A DNA stretch of 64,000 nt from DYJE01 sp041660385 (GTDB taxonomy: Bacteria; Desulfobacterota; Desulfobacteria; Desulfobacterales; Desulfolunaceae), in the NCBI GenBank assembly GCA_041660385.1, contig JBAZWJ010000032.1, positions 1 to 64,000 of the forward strand. The letters are read 5' to 3'. Position numbers and translations under genes: made by a program. Below, piece by piece: positions 9,340 to 18,916 of this stretch. Below the pieces are notes generated by a model. The model had not been told where the DNA came from. It saw only the letters and a list, made by a program, of their open reading frames with translations, and ran no database searches. Numbering within the stretch: the stretch's first letter is position 1; every line of letters starts with the position of its first letter.

Positions 9340-9939
9340 TCACAGCACCAGATAAAACAGGGGAAAAACAAAAATCCAGATCAGATCCACGAGATGCCAG
9401 TACAGAGCTGAATTCTCCAAAAAGGCATGGGATTCAGCCGTGATTTTTCTTTTGACCAGTTTTTGGAGACTGAAACCCAGAAGCAGAGAGCCAATGATCA
9501 CATGCAGACCGTGAAGGCCTGTGATCATGTAATACATCCCGAAAAAAATATTAACTCCGGGAGGTCCGTTTACAAGCTGTTCTGAATTGGGATAAATCCC
9601 CGCATGGAATTTATGACTCCACTCAAAATATTTGTTCACCAGAAAAACAAGACCGCACACCATGGAAAAACCAAGAAGAAGCCCTGCCGTTCTGTTCGAG
9701 TTCCTGCGAACTGCCGTAAGGGATGCGGCCACGGTAAAGCTGCTGGTGAGAAGAATCAGAGTGTTGATGCTTCCGATAATCCGGTTGAGCTCATGGCCTC
9801 CGCTTATAAAATCGGACGAATATCGATTGAAATAAGCAGCATACAGCACAAAAAGTCCTCCGAAGAGGATGATTTCCGAATACAAAAAAAGCCACATGCC
9901 AATGGTTTTGCCCTTATGATCCTGAGCCGCTTTCATCAT
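9340..9939 (-). CDS. coxC: Cytochrome c oxidase subunit III
   Basis: Five-helix subunit III, 199 residues, the short form typical of A2-type and quinol-oxidase-like operons. Visible family features include FLYSEIILFGGLFVLYAAYFNR at the N-terminus, GMYYMITGLHGLHVIIGSLLLG, and the C-terminal NSALYWHLVDLIWIFVFPLFYL. It overlaps the end of coxA by 26 bp, which implies coupled translation. Confidence 0.93.
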   Translation of the reverse strand: MMKAAQDHKGKTIGMWLFLYSEIILFGGLFVLYAAYFNRYSSDFISGGHELNRIIGSINTLILLTSSFTVAASLTAVRRNSNRTAGLLLGFSMVCGLVFLVNKYFEWSHKFHAGIYPNSEQLVNGPPGVNIFFGMYYMITGLHGLHVIIGSLLLGFSLQKLVKRKITAESHAFLENSALYWHLVDLIWIFVFPLFYLVL

Positions 9940-11545
9940 TTCTGTTCACCTGTGAAAAGTCATATGGGTAAGCCGGAATTTCAGGTGCGTGAATAAAGTT
10001 ATGCAAGGGTGGAGGAGACGGTACGGTCCATTCCAGAGTGGTTCCACCCCAGGGGTTGGACGAAGCGGGAACACGCTTTTTGAAACTGGATAAAAGATTG
10101 ACGATCATCATCAGTATGCCCAGAACAAGAACAATCCCACCCAGGCCAGCCAGAAAATTACCGGTCTGGTACCTGGGGAGGTAATCATAATACCGTCGAG
10201 GCATGCCCTGAAGTCCAAGAATAAACATGGGTATGTAATGAAATACAAAGCCGGTGGTGGTTAGAATGGCAGCAATGTATGCTTTTTTAAAATCATAAAG
10301 GATCCCGAACATCTTGGGCCACCAAAAATGAAGGGCTGCAAAAAAAGCGAAACCCGTTCCTCCGAACATCATAAAATGGAAATGGGCCACAACAAAATGG
10401 GTGTCATGCACCTGGATGTTTGTTCCGGCTGAGCCAAGAACCAGACCGGTCAGTCCGCCCAGAGAGAAAAGATAAATAAAGATCAGCGCGTAGAAGAACG
10501 GCGGCGACATTTCAATTGAACCCTTGTACATGGTTGAAATCCAGCTGAATACTTTCACCGCGCTGGGAATGGCAACCAGAAACGTCAGAAGGGAAAACAC
10601 AAATACGGCCACATCGCTCATACCGCTTGTAAACATATGGTGGGCCCAGACCAGTGAACCGGCAATCGCAATGGCCATACCTGACCACACAATGCCTTTA
10701 TAACCAAAAATGGATTTTCTGGAGAATACAGGAACGATCTCCGAAATCACCCCCATACCCGGAAGAATCATGATATAGACCGCCGGATGGGAATATATCC
10801 AGAACAGATGCTGGTAAAGCAGGGGATCGCCCCCCTTGTCAGGATCAAACAAGCCCAAGGAAAACAGCCGTTCAATGACAACAAGGAGAAGGGTGATGGA
10901 CACCACGGGAGTCGCAAGCAGCTGAACCCAGGCTGTTGCGTAAAGGCTCCAGGTAAACAGGGGGATCTGCATCCAGCCCATTTTTTCGGCCCTTAGCCGG
11001 TGTATGGTGGTTATGAAATTTAACCCGGTAAGCATTGAACTCATGCCGAGAATAAAGGCGGCCAGAACCGTCAGTGACACATTGCTTTTAGCCGTCACAC
11101 TGAACGGGACATAAAAGGTCCATCCTGTATCCGGAAAGTCTCCTGAAAAAAGGGAAATAATGGCAAATAGTCCTCCCAGCATATACAGATACCATGACAA
11201 CAGGTTGAGCCTGGGGAAAAATACATCGTCTGCACCGATTTGAATGGGCAGGATAAAATTACCGAAGATGGAAGGTATTGCCGGAATCACAAACAGAAAT
11301 ATCATGATCACCCCATGAAGAGTGAACAGTGAATTATACACCTTGGCGTCAACGATGGTTTTTCCGGCTTGCATAAGCTCAATGCGAAGCAGAAGTCCCA
11401 TGAGCATGCCAACGATAAACCAGAAAAGAACGGCCCACATGTACATCAGGCCGATCCGTTTATGGTCCTGCGTTAAAAGCCAGGCCCACACGCCTTTCAG
11501 GTGTTGCGGCGAAGGGGTTTTATAAAATGATGTCACATCATTCAC
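9914..11545 (-). CDS. coxA: Cytochrome c oxidase subunit I, type A2
   Basis: Catalytic haem-copper subunit I, 543 residues, twelve helices. Ligands visible are His77 (TLHGVIM, low-spin haem), His253 of the CuB site, His302-His303 (CuB), His388 (high-spin haem) and His390 (low-spin haem). Residues 251-257 read YSHPAVY: the Glu of the XGHPEV motif is absent and a Tyr-Ser pair precedes the His, the published signature of A2-type proton channels. Tyr257 is the cross-linked tyrosine. It is 14 bp downstream of the SCO gene in an eight-gene minus-strand operon. Oxygen reduction in this lineage would serve respiration or oxygen defence; which is not shown. Confidence 0.95.
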   Translation of the reverse strand: MNDVTSFYKTPSPQHLKGVWAWLLTQDHKRIGLMYMWAVLFWFIVGMLMGLLLRIELMQAGKTIVDAKVYNSLFTLHGVIMIFLFVIPAIPSIFGNFILPIQIGADDVFFPRLNLLSWYLYMLGGLFAIISLFSGDFPDTGWTFYVPFSVTAKSNVSLTVLAAFILGMSSMLTGLNFITTIHRLRAEKMGWMQIPLFTWSLYATAWVQLLATPVVSITLLLVVIERLFSLGLFDPDKGGDPLLYQHLFWIYSHPAVYIMILPGMGVISEIVPVFSRKSIFGYKGIVWSGMAIAIAGSLVWAHHMFTSGMSDVAVFVFSLLTFLVAIPSAVKVFSWISTMYKGSIEMSPPFFYALIFIYLFSLGGLTGLVLGSAGTNIQVHDTHFVVAHFHFMMFGGTGFAFFAALHFWWPKMFGILYDFKKAYIAAILTTTGFVFHYIPMFILGLQGMPRRYYDYLPRYQTGNFLAGLGGIVLVLGILMMIVNLLSSFKKRVPASSNPWGGTTLEWTVPSPPPLHNFIHAPEIPAYPYDFSQVNRNDESGSGS

Positions 11546-11559
11546 GCGTCACGTCCTTG

Positions 11560-12408
11560 TCATTTTGCTTGATTCTTTTTTCGCAGAACAAAAAGCACAA
11601 GCAGCGCAAAACAGATACCGATGATGATAGCGCTTATTTGTAGGGTTTTGAATACATACCGGTTGGATTTCGGATCGTAATTAAAGCAGAAGGAAAGAAT
11701 CTTTTTCACGGAAATGGAAGGGATTCCGCTCCGGGCTTCGGAGATCCCCATGGCAATGTCAGCACCAAGGAATGTCGATCCGTAGATATACCGTATGATC
11801 TTACCGTTACCGGCAATAATGATCAAAGCATTGGGATGAACAAAACTTCCCGATGCATCTTTTTTAAATCCATAACCAAGCGCATCCAGCACAGCATGGA
11901 TGTTTTTTTTAGTCCCGGTCAGAAAAAACCATTCATTCTCAGGGAAATTCCTGGGCAGGAGCCCCATGTAGTCATGTTTGGCTTTCTTTGCAATCGCAGG
12001 GGTTTCTTCATCATTGAAACTCAGCGAAATCACGCGATAATCTTTTCCGGGAACCACAGGTGCGCTTCCAAGAGCCAAAGCCAGATTCGACAGACCCAGG
12101 CTGCACGATTTAGGGCAAAGATAATAGGCCGGAATAAAAACAACCGGCCTGTCAATCATATCTTTTAAACGTAGTGTTCGACCGTTTTCATCTTTGAAGA
12201 CGGAATCAAGGGGAATGATCTGTCCCGGTTTCTCGTCCACCCCGGCTTTCGCATTGCTGTTCAACGGATCATCAACCGGCTTTGGCAATAACATTTCCAC
12301 TTGCGGGTTATGGCAAAAACCGTCAGGGACCGGCCATTGACCGCCAGTCAATGTCGTAATGAAAAGAAGAAAGCAGAGAGCAAATAACACATATACCTTC
12401 AGATTCAT
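11560..12408 (-). CDS. SCO1/SenC/PrrC copper chaperone
   Basis: Membrane-anchored thioredoxin-fold protein of 282 residues that delivers copper to CuA during oxidase assembly. An N-terminal signal or anchor helix spans residues 3-21 and a second helix lies near residues 255-275. Copper ligands are Cys98 and Cys102 (CPKSC) and His191 (SFVHPNAL). The insert before the C-terminal helix (SKRYVF-type tail) is longer than in short SCO proteins and resembles the SCO variants with a C-terminal anchor found in deltaproteobacterial operons. It precedes coxA by 14 bp. Confidence 0.88.
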   Translation of the reverse strand: MNLKVYVLFALCFLLFITTLTGGQWPVPDGFCHNPQVEMLLPKPVDDPLNSNAKAGVDEKPGQIIPLDSVFKDENGRTLRLKDMIDRPVVFIPAYYLCPKSCSLGLSNLALALGSAPVVPGKDYRVISLSFNDEETPAIAKKAKHDYMGLLPRNFPENEWFFLTGTKKNIHAVLDALGYGFKKDASGSFVHPNALIIIAGNGKIIRYIYGSTFLGADIAMGISEARSGIPSISVKKILSFCFNYDPKSNRYVFKTLQISAIIIGICFALLVLFVLRKKNQAK

Positions 12409-12436
12409 TCCTTTGCCTCACATTCTGTGCCCAGAA

Positions 12437-12970
12437 CTATTTACCCGTACTCAGATTGACTTTGAACATGACGCGCGCCGTATGTTTGACATTCATGCTG
12501 TCACGTGGGCCATGAGCCATGATAACAGTTGTTACGCCGTTCACATCAATGGCCTTGTCTTTCTGATCTGAGGATTTGAGCGGGATCGTAAAGGCAATGG
12601 AGGTCACTCCATTTTCTTCTTTACCGGATATACCACTCACATTTTCCATGCCACCAATTTTTGTGTCTTTTTCATGGCTTGTGTCCGATGTTCCGAACTC
12701 ATCGCTGATTTTAGCCTGCCCATCTTTCATATACCCAATGATGATATTGGCATCCTTCATATCATGGCTGGGGTTAAACCCAATGGACACCCATCCCTTG
12801 GTTTGAGCACTTATCTGCACATCAAGATTTGTACCATTCACTGTCCATTCAAACGTCATCCCCTTGTTCGTTACTTTATGGCTGAAATCCTTTGCAAAAG
12901 AAGTGCTTGCGATAATTATAAAAGCAAGAGCCATACAAACGCCTATCATCGTTTTGCTTACAGTTGTCAT
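12437..12970 (-). CDS. Secreted DOMON domain protein
   Basis: Periplasmic protein of 177 residues with a Sec signal peptide (about 1-26, cut near SFAKD). The rest is a single DOMON fold: FEWTVNGTNLDVQISAQTKGWVSIGFNPSHDMKDANIIIGYMKDGQAKISDEF, ending VMFKVNLSTGK. DOMON domains of this type bind haem b or sugars. Possible axial ligands include Met residues in HDMKDANI and His in MAHGPRDSMNVKHTARV. Location inside the cox operon, beside a His-rich membrane protein, suggests a redox role, but that is inference. Confidence 0.85.
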   Translation of the reverse strand: MTTVSKTMIGVCMALAFIIIASTSFAKDFSHKVTNKGMTFEWTVNGTNLDVQISAQTKGWVSIGFNPSHDMKDANIIIGYMKDGQAKISDEFGTSDTSHEKDTKIGGMENVSGISGKEENGVTSIAFTIPLKSSDQKDKAIDVNGVTTVIMAHGPRDSMNVKHTARVMFKVNLSTGK

Positions 12971-13046
12971 GATTCGTTCCTTTCCGGTAAATCTGTAATA
13001 GTGGTTGATATCAGATCGACATTAAATGAGATGGAGGTATTTCCGG

Positions 13047-13472
13047 CTATCCGTATTGAAGTGACCCTCCTGAATACCCCAGCCCCACGGCGCACATCAG
13101 ACAAAGGACATAAAGAGCAAAAATAACATTGTTATTTGCGATCTCCTTTTGTCTCAAGATAAATGCCACTCCAAGAAGAAGGGTCAGAATAACCGCAAGC
13201 ACCATTTTCACGATAATCAGGGTTTCCCACTGGCCATCCATTGTGTGCTCCCAGTCCAGATAGCCGGCAAAGGCTGTGGGGAGAATGAAAATAAGACCTA
13301 ACCCCACGCAATGATGGGCACTTTTGAAGAAATCGGGTTTTTTCAGGAAGATCCCTGCAAGCCCGAAAAAAAATGCCCCCATCACCATACCCATGGGAAT
13401 ATGTGTCATTGCCGGGTGAACCGGATGCATAAATCCGACCATGTGAAGCATGTTGAATATCATTTCGACCAT
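13047..13472 (-). CDS. DUF2231-like four-helix membrane protein, possible b-type haem protein
   Basis: First gene of the oxidase operon, 141 residues from the ATG at 13472, which follows AAAGGAGG; an upstream in-frame start at 13499 would place that site inside the gene. Four hydrophobic helices are evident. Conserved-looking histidines cluster near the start (MLHMVGFMHPVHPAMTHIPMG) and in SAHHCVGLG, positioned to ligate haem across helices as proposed for DUF2231 proteins. It lies 76 bp before the DOMON gene. Function unknown; a membrane electron carrier to the DOMON protein is one possibility. Confidence 0.75.
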   Translation of the reverse strand: MVEMIFNMLHMVGFMHPVHPAMTHIPMGMVMGAFFFGLAGIFLKKPDFFKSAHHCVGLGLIFILPTAFAGYLDWEHTMDGQWETLIIVKMVLAVILTLLLGVAFILRQKEIANNNVIFALYVLCLMCAVGLGYSGGSLQYG

Positions 13473-13503
13473 GAAAATCCCTCCTTTGTTGTTTGACAAC
13501 TAT

Positions 13504-13687
13504 GGGACTCGGAAAATATTAATTTACCATCCCGCATCCCGCCTTCAGGTCATATTCTGCCCGTGCCTCACTCTCAAGATCCTCAACGTAGCTGGGCTAC
13601 GCCTGCGGTCTTGAGAGCGAAACCCGTGCAAAATCTGCCTCTGAATCCGGGCGCGATTCAGGTATATTAATATTTTCCGAGCCCCTA
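13504..13687. mobile_element. MITE-like element, copy 1
   Basis: A non-coding element of about 184 bp bounded by imperfect inverted ends: the left end GGGACTCGGAAAATATTAAT mirrors the right end ATTAATATTTTCCGAGCCCC. Inside is a second inverted pair, CTCTCAAGA and TCTTGAGAG, enclosing ACGTAGC/GCTACGC. A near-identical copy is at 31752-31937 and a shorter relative of the core at 53775-53870. No transposase is encoded. This is consistent with a non-autonomous transposon or a transcribed hairpin element. Confidence 0.7.
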
Positions 13688-14085
13688 AAAAGTGAACAGT
13701 TCAAGACTAAAAACGTCAGATAAAAAAACATGTACAACGGTTAAGGCGCGATATGTTCGAAAAGAAGATCGGGACGTGCTGTCCCAAAAGCAGTGAGGCA
13801 TTTTAAAAAAGTTGCTTCAGTAGCGTTATTATACGTATTCACTCCATGAGCGTCAAGCTAAGATAGGCGATTCAGGGCAATCTCATATCCTTTATGGCTC
13901 CAAAGTTGCTGTTCCTCGTTCTGGGGAGAATCACTGACTCTACCCGATAGATTTATGCATAGCAAGATTGCGTCAGACCATCGTCCCTCGTTCCGGGGAT
14001 TCTCCCCGGAATGCGCCCCTCGGAGGCTCCGCCTCCAACGTCGCACATCACGGACTGTTTATTATTTGCTGCATACTTCCATTTC
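13688..14085. other. Intergenic region with a partial ACCCGAC repeat
   Basis: No gene is supported. Positions 13915-13980 are the reverse complement of the right half of the dispersed element at 16245-16348 (GGGGAGAATCACTGACTC, ACCCGATAGAT, GTCAGACC). A GGCTCCGCCTCC-type palindrome lies near 14020-14040. The rest shows no recognisable feature. Confidence 0.6.
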
Positions 14086-16116
14086 TTAAAAAATCGACGG
14101 ATTTTCCTGATCATACAACGAGTCAATCTCATCCGCATATTTTTCTTTAATAACCCTGCGTTTCATTTTCATGGTGGGAGTGAGTTCACCTGTTTCAACG
14201 GTAAAAGGTTCGGGCAGAAGCCTGAATGTCTTGATCTGCTCGTAACGGGCGAATTTCTTGTTGATTTCGTTTATCCTCTCCGTGTACATCGCTATGATCT
14301 TCGGGTTTTCAATGAGATCTTTTCTGTCTATAAAAGAAATGGCGTTGGCCCGTGCGTATTGTTCCAGGAAATCAAACTGGGGTACAATGAGCGCTGCGAT
14401 GTATTTTCGGCTGTCTCCCACCACGCAGGTCTGATCGATGAGCGGGTCCAGGGAAAGGGCAAGTTCCAGGGGTTGGGGAGCGATGTTTTTTCCGCCGGAT
14501 GTGACGAGCAGTTCCTTTTTACGGTCCGTAATTTTAAGAAAGCCGTCCTCATCAAATTCTCCGATATCTCCTGTCTTGAAAAACCCGTCTTCGGTAAACA
14601 TGTCGTTTGTTTGATCTTCAAGATTATAATAGCCTTTACCCGGTGAAAAAACCTGGGGGCCTTTGACCAGGATTTCACCGTCGTCTCCCAGCTTCATAAG
14701 CGTTTCGTCCAGGGGCCTGCCCACGTAACCCGGCTTGATCACCATATATGGAATGATCAGTTTGGAGGCAACCACGATTTTCAGGAATCCCTTTAAACTG
14801 GTGAACGGGCTTTGGCCCTGGCTCTGCATCACCACCATGGTGTCGATCAGCCATTCAAAGGCTTTCCGGTGGATGGGGTCATCCGGCAACGGCTCAATGA
14901 ACCGAGGTCCGTTCCAGGCTATGGAAGAGGTGGTTTCCGTCAGGCCATAACCTTCAGCAATGATGATATTCATGGAACGGAAAAATTTGATGATGTCCGC
15001 AGATAACGGGCCGCCTCCGCTTATGGCAGATACAAGGCGGTCGAGTCCTGCGAATTTACGGATATGCCTGTACACCATGATATTGGCAAGAGCGAAATTT
15101 ATCGAAATTTTAAGAGGGAGCCTTTCTCCCCGGATCATATAATCCGAGGCTTTGCTGCCCGCTTCCATGGCCCAGTTGAACACTTCTTTCTTAAAACCGG
15201 TCAGCTTGCTGGCATAATGATTGACCGCTTCATAAATCTTTTCGTATAGGCGCGGAATGGAGGCAAGAACCTGGGGCCGGACCTCAAGAAGATTTTTCTG
15301 GACGGTCTTGATGCTTTCGGCAAAATAGATCACGGACCCCATGGTCATCTGGGCGTGGTAATCACTGGCCCTGCCCATGATATGGCACAAAGGAAGATGG
15401 CTTAATGTGGAAAGTCGGATGCCCCGATCCAGAAGTCGTCGTGTGATGGGGGCGTTCATTACCAGTCTTGTCTGGGCTTTGAAATTTTCCTGTGTTAAAA
15501 CAACGCCTTTGGGGTTTCCAGTTGTGCCGGATGTGTAGATGATGGCGGCTGGGTCTTCTTCCTTGATGGCGTTTCTTCTGGCTTCGAATTCTTTCAATGA
15601 GACAGAATCATTTTTTCCTTTTTCCTGCAATTCATCGTAGCCGGTTACACATGGATCAACGGTTCCTTTGACCGGTGCCAGGGAGACAATGAACTTCAAA
15701 TGGGGCGTTTCATCTTTGATTCTCAAGGCTTGTCCCAATAATTCCGGATCACCGGCGATCAAAGCTGTGGCCTTGCAGTCGTTGAGAATGAAACTCAGCT
15801 GATTGTCTGTGCTGGTTGGGTAAATGGGAACACCAACAGCTCCAGCACCCTGAATGGCCTGATCACTGATGATCCATCGGGGACGGTTGTTTGCGAATAT
15901 CCCGATTCGTTCCCCAGGCTGGATTCCCATGGCAATGAGGCCAGCACCCATGTGGCGGACCTGTTCGGCTGTCTGCCGCCAGGTGATATTCTCCCAGTTT
16001 TTTGAGGGCTCGCCATTGCTGAATTTGGCGCACATGAACACATCATTGCCGTATTTTTCTGCCAGACTGAAAAACAAGGACACCTGGGAAGAGGCGGTTT
16101 CATGCAGATAAGCCAT
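14086..16116 (-). CDS. Long-chain acyl-CoA synthetase (AMP-forming)
   Basis: Soluble or membrane-associated adenylate-forming enzyme that activates fatty acids with ATP and CoA, 676 residues from the ATG at 16116, preceded by AAAGGAGATCC. The ATP-binding loop is IIYTSGTTGNPKGVVLTQEN. The adenine region is GYGLTETTSS, and the hinge and C-terminal motifs are FFKTGDIGEFDEDGFLKITDRKKELLVTSGGKNIAP. The length and the long insert after the adenine motif fit the FadD15/long-chain group rather than short acetyl-CoA synthetases. It is a single gene with no fatty acid operon around it. An upstream in-frame start at 16173 lacks a ribosome binding site. Confidence 0.92.
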   Translation of the reverse strand: MAYLHETASSQVSLFFSLAEKYGNDVFMCAKFSNGEPSKNWENITWRQTAEQVRHMGAGLIAMGIQPGERIGIFANNRPRWIISDQAIQGAGAVGVPIYPTSTDNQLSFILNDCKATALIAGDPELLGQALRIKDETPHLKFIVSLAPVKGTVDPCVTGYDELQEKGKNDSVSLKEFEARRNAIKEEDPAAIIYTSGTTGNPKGVVLTQENFKAQTRLVMNAPITRRLLDRGIRLSTLSHLPLCHIMGRASDYHAQMTMGSVIYFAESIKTVQKNLLEVRPQVLASIPRLYEKIYEAVNHYASKLTGFKKEVFNWAMEAGSKASDYMIRGERLPLKISINFALANIMVYRHIRKFAGLDRLVSAISGGGPLSADIIKFFRSMNIIIAEGYGLTETTSSIAWNGPRFIEPLPDDPIHRKAFEWLIDTMVVMQSQGQSPFTSLKGFLKIVVASKLIIPYMVIKPGYVGRPLDETLMKLGDDGEILVKGPQVFSPGKGYYNLEDQTNDMFTEDGFFKTGDIGEFDEDGFLKITDRKKELLVTSGGKNIAPQPLELALSLDPLIDQTCVVGDSRKYIAALIVPQFDFLEQYARANAISFIDRKDLIENPKIIAMYTERINEINKKFARYEQIKTFRLLPEPFTVETGELTPTMKMKRRVIKEKYADEIDSLYDQENPSIF

Positions 16117-16244
16117 GGATCTCCTTTCAATTAAAGCTGATTTTTTTGATATTTGTCCGGTCCTAAGAGGCAAGCCGGAAACATCTTGAAGAGTTGAAAT
16201 ACGTTACGATCAATAGAACCATGAGTCAAGACGATTTCCACTAC

Positions 16245-16348
16245 GGATCGGATCATTTGTCGGGTTTCGTTCCTCTACCCGACTACGATAGTCTGATGCA
16301 TAATTGTTGTGCAAAAATCTATCGGGTAAAGTCAGGGAGAATCCCCGG
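16245..16348 (+). repeat. ACCCGAC dispersed element, near-full copy
   Basis: This copy starts GGATCGGATCATTTGTCGGG, contains the palindromic arms CGGGTTTCG and CTCTACCCGACTACGA, and continues through AGTCTGATGCATA and ATCTATCGGGTAAAGTCAGGG. The same order is found at 55951-56060. Only the left half is present, in reverse, at 841-898 and 39797-39854, and only the right half, in reverse, at 13915-13980. It lies in the 440-bp gap between the divergently oriented acyl-CoA synthetase and ptsP, which otherwise holds no gene. Confidence 0.75.
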
Positions 16349-16556
16349 AACGGCAGACTATTGCGCCATGCGGCTGGCATCACCATTTTTTTTGGCTATT
16401 AAAACAAAAATATATGCGATTACCGTGGTCAGCAGACGGTGAGTCTTTGACAATCGGCAAGGGATGGCTTAAATTAGAGGCACATTTTTTTTAAACACCG
16501 TTGACGGTTATCGCGTCACTTTTTTACACCGTAAGGCTGCTTGTATCAGGAACGCC

Positions 16557-18851
16557 ATGAAACGAACGAACAGAGACCACTTAAGTCTTCTTTGCAATAT
16601 CGGGGAACTTGCCGACCTTCTGGCCGGCAGTGAAAATATCTTTACATTCTTACAGCGCACCGTGGAGATGGTGGCCCGCCATCTGGATGCGGATGTATGT
16701 TCCATCTACCTCTATGAGCGAACGACCGAGGATATTGTCCTTGCTGCAACGGTGGGGCTTAACCCTGATGCCGTGGGGAAAATCAGGATGAAGCTGGGTG
16801 AGGGGCTTGTGGGCACCACACTTGAAAGCAGAAAACCCTTGACGGTTGATAAAGCTTCGGCTGATACCCATTACAAATACTTCAAAGAAGCGGACGAAGA
16901 CCGGTTCGAATCTTTTCTTGCCGTGCCCATTCAGCGTGGTGAAGAGAAAATAGGCGTTCTTGTGGTTCAGCATGAGCAAGAAAGTTTTTTTCAGCCAAGC
17001 GACACCGACGCCTTGAGAGCTTCAGCTTCCCAGCTGGCCGGTTCCATTGAAAGTGCCAGGCTGATGATGGAACTGCATTCGAGCAATGGTAAAGAGAACG
17101 GAGAATCCCCGGATATATCAGACCTCAAACTGGTTCGTGGTCTGACAGCCTCAGGGGGATACGCCTATGCGCCGATCGCGGTGTACAAGAAAACCCATGG
17201 TGAGATGCTTTCGGATCATGGGCAGAAAGAGGATGAAGCGCTGTACACTCTGGATGATTTCAATGAAGCACTGAAATTGACTGTGTTTCAGTTGAAAGAA
17301 ATGGAAAGTGCCTTTGTGGAACGGTTGCCTGAAAGTGCCTCCCTTATTTTTACAGCCCACTTCATGATTCTCAAAGATCCTAGTTTTATCAATAAAATGA
17401 CGCACCTCATTGAAAACGGAATAAACCCGCCCGATGCGGTGAGAAGGATCGCCAACAGTTATATCAGGATCTTTGCCTCAAGCCCCCATGCCTACATGAA
17501 AGAGAAGGCCAATGATGTGGAAGATCTGGGCAGCCGGATTCTCTGCAATCTGATCAGTAAAAACACCAAAGAACCCAGCATCGGTCAGAAACGGATTGTG
17601 ATTTCCAAAGAGCTGTTCCCGTCAGACATTCTGAAACTGGCGGCGGACGAGGTCATGGCCATTATTCTTGTGGGCGGTGGAGTTACCTCCCATATCTCCA
17701 TCCTTGCACGGTCCCTGGACATCCCTCTTATGATCACGGACAACGAAAGAATTCTGTCTCTGCCAGGCGGGACCATGGCCATTGTGGACGGAGATGTGGG
17801 CAATATTTACATCGATCCCTCACCGGACGTGGTGAAAAGCCATGAAGACCGGTTGAAAACGAAAAAGACAGCCGATGCCATCAAAAACGAAATGCTCCCG
17901 GAAACACGGACAAAGGACGGAACAAGGGTTTCTCTATACGCAAATATCAACCTTCTTTCCGAAGTTCCTCTGGCCCTAGAGTTGAAAGCCGAAGGAATTG
18001 GGCTGTACCGCACCGAATTTCCCTTTCTCGTCAGGGCTAATTTCCCAACCGAAGAAGAGCAGCTTGTGGTTTATAAAAGGCTTTTAGACCATATGGCAGA
18101 CCGGGAGGTCACCATCAGAACCCTTGATGCAGGGGGTGACAAGATCCTCGCCTATTCGGAAATCAAAAAGGAAGACAACCCCGCTCTTGGTTTGAGATCC
18201 ATCCGGTTCTCCTTTAAAATCAAGGAGATCTTCGATCATCAGATCAGAGCGATATTAAGAGCAGGAGCCGGACAGGAGAAACTCAGAATCATGTTTCCCA
18301 TGATTTCATCTCTGGATGAGTTTTACCAGGCGCGGAATGTGGTAATCGAATGCATCAAAAATCTGGAGACAGAGGGCCTTGCCCATCACAACCATCCTGA
18401 AGTGGGTATGATGGTGGAGTTGCCCGCAGTGATGGAAACACTGGATGAATTTGCCCAGGCCGCGGATTTCTTTTCCATTGGAACAAACGACTTTGTTCAG
18501 TACATGCTGGCCGTGGACAGAGGCAACAAACGGGTGGCCGATTATTTCTGCCCCTATCATCCGTCTGTCCTGCGAGCCCTTGCCAAGATCGCCAAAGCCG
18601 GAGAAAAGGCAGGAATCGATGTGTCGGTCTGCGGTGAAATGGCCCACGAATCCGAATACATTCCCTTTCTTCTGGGAATTGGCATCCGTAGTCTGAGCGT
18701 CAATGCCAAAGACCTGCCCCAGGTTCAGAAACGGATTGTCTCCTTGTCTCTGGTTGATATTGAACGCCATGCCCAGTCACTATTGAAAGAAACCACCCTG
18801 GAAGGCACACGGCGCGTACTATATGAGTTCAACGGGCGTATCAAAGGATGA
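16557..18851 (+). CDS. ptsP: Phosphoenolpyruvate-protein phosphotransferase PtsP (GAF-EI, nitrogen PTS)
   Basis: Cytoplasmic enzyme I paralogue of 764 residues that takes phosphate from PEP and passes it to an NPr-type carrier. An N-terminal GAF domain (about 15-170: LAGSENIFTFLQRTVEMV...SFLAVPIQRGEEKIGVLVV) precedes the PEP-utiliser N-domain. The phosphohistidine domain has active His379 in GGGVTSHISILARSLDIP. The C-terminal TIM barrel has GLYRTEFPFL, TLDAGGDK, SIGTNDFVQYMLAVDR and the catalytic Cys region VSVCGEMA. The ATG lies in AGGAACGCCATG with a modest ribosome binding site. No HPr or EIIA gene is adjacent. Confidence 0.95.
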   Translation: MKRTNRDHLSLLCNIGELADLLAGSENIFTFLQRTVEMVARHLDADVCSIYLYERTTEDIVLAATVGLNPDAVGKIRMKLGEGLVGTTLESRKPLTVDKASADTHYKYFKEADEDRFESFLAVPIQRGEEKIGVLVVQHEQESFFQPSDTDALRASASQLAGSIESARLMMELHSSNGKENGESPDISDLKLVRGLTASGGYAYAPIAVYKKTHGEMLSDHGQKEDEALYTLDDFNEALKLTVFQLKEMESAFVERLPESASLIFTAHFMILKDPSFINKMTHLIENGINPPDAVRRIANSYIRIFASSPHAYMKEKANDVEDLGSRILCNLISKNTKEPSIGQKRIVISKELFPSDILKLAADEVMAIILVGGGVTSHISILARSLDIPLMITDNERILSLPGGTMAIVDGDVGNIYIDPSPDVVKSHEDRLKTKKTADAIKNEMLPETRTKDGTRVSLYANINLLSEVPLALELKAEGIGLYRTEFPFLVRANFPTEEEQLVVYKRLLDHMADREVTIRTLDAGGDKILAYSEIKKEDNPALGLRSIRFSFKIKEIFDHQIRAILRAGAGQEKLRIMFPMISSLDEFYQARNVVIECIKNLETEGLAHHNHPEVGMMVELPAVMETLDEFAQAADFFSIGTNDFVQYMLAVDRGNKRVADYFCPYHPSVLRALAKIAKAGEKAGIDVSVCGEMAHESEYIPFLLGIGIRSLSVNAKDLPQVQKRIVSLSLVDIERHAQSLLKETTLEGTRRVLYEFNGRIKG

Positions 18852-18916
18852 TTGATGGCTATTCGGATTGGTAGTCAATATTTGATTTTAATTAATAAAA
18901 CTGAAGGGATTTAATT

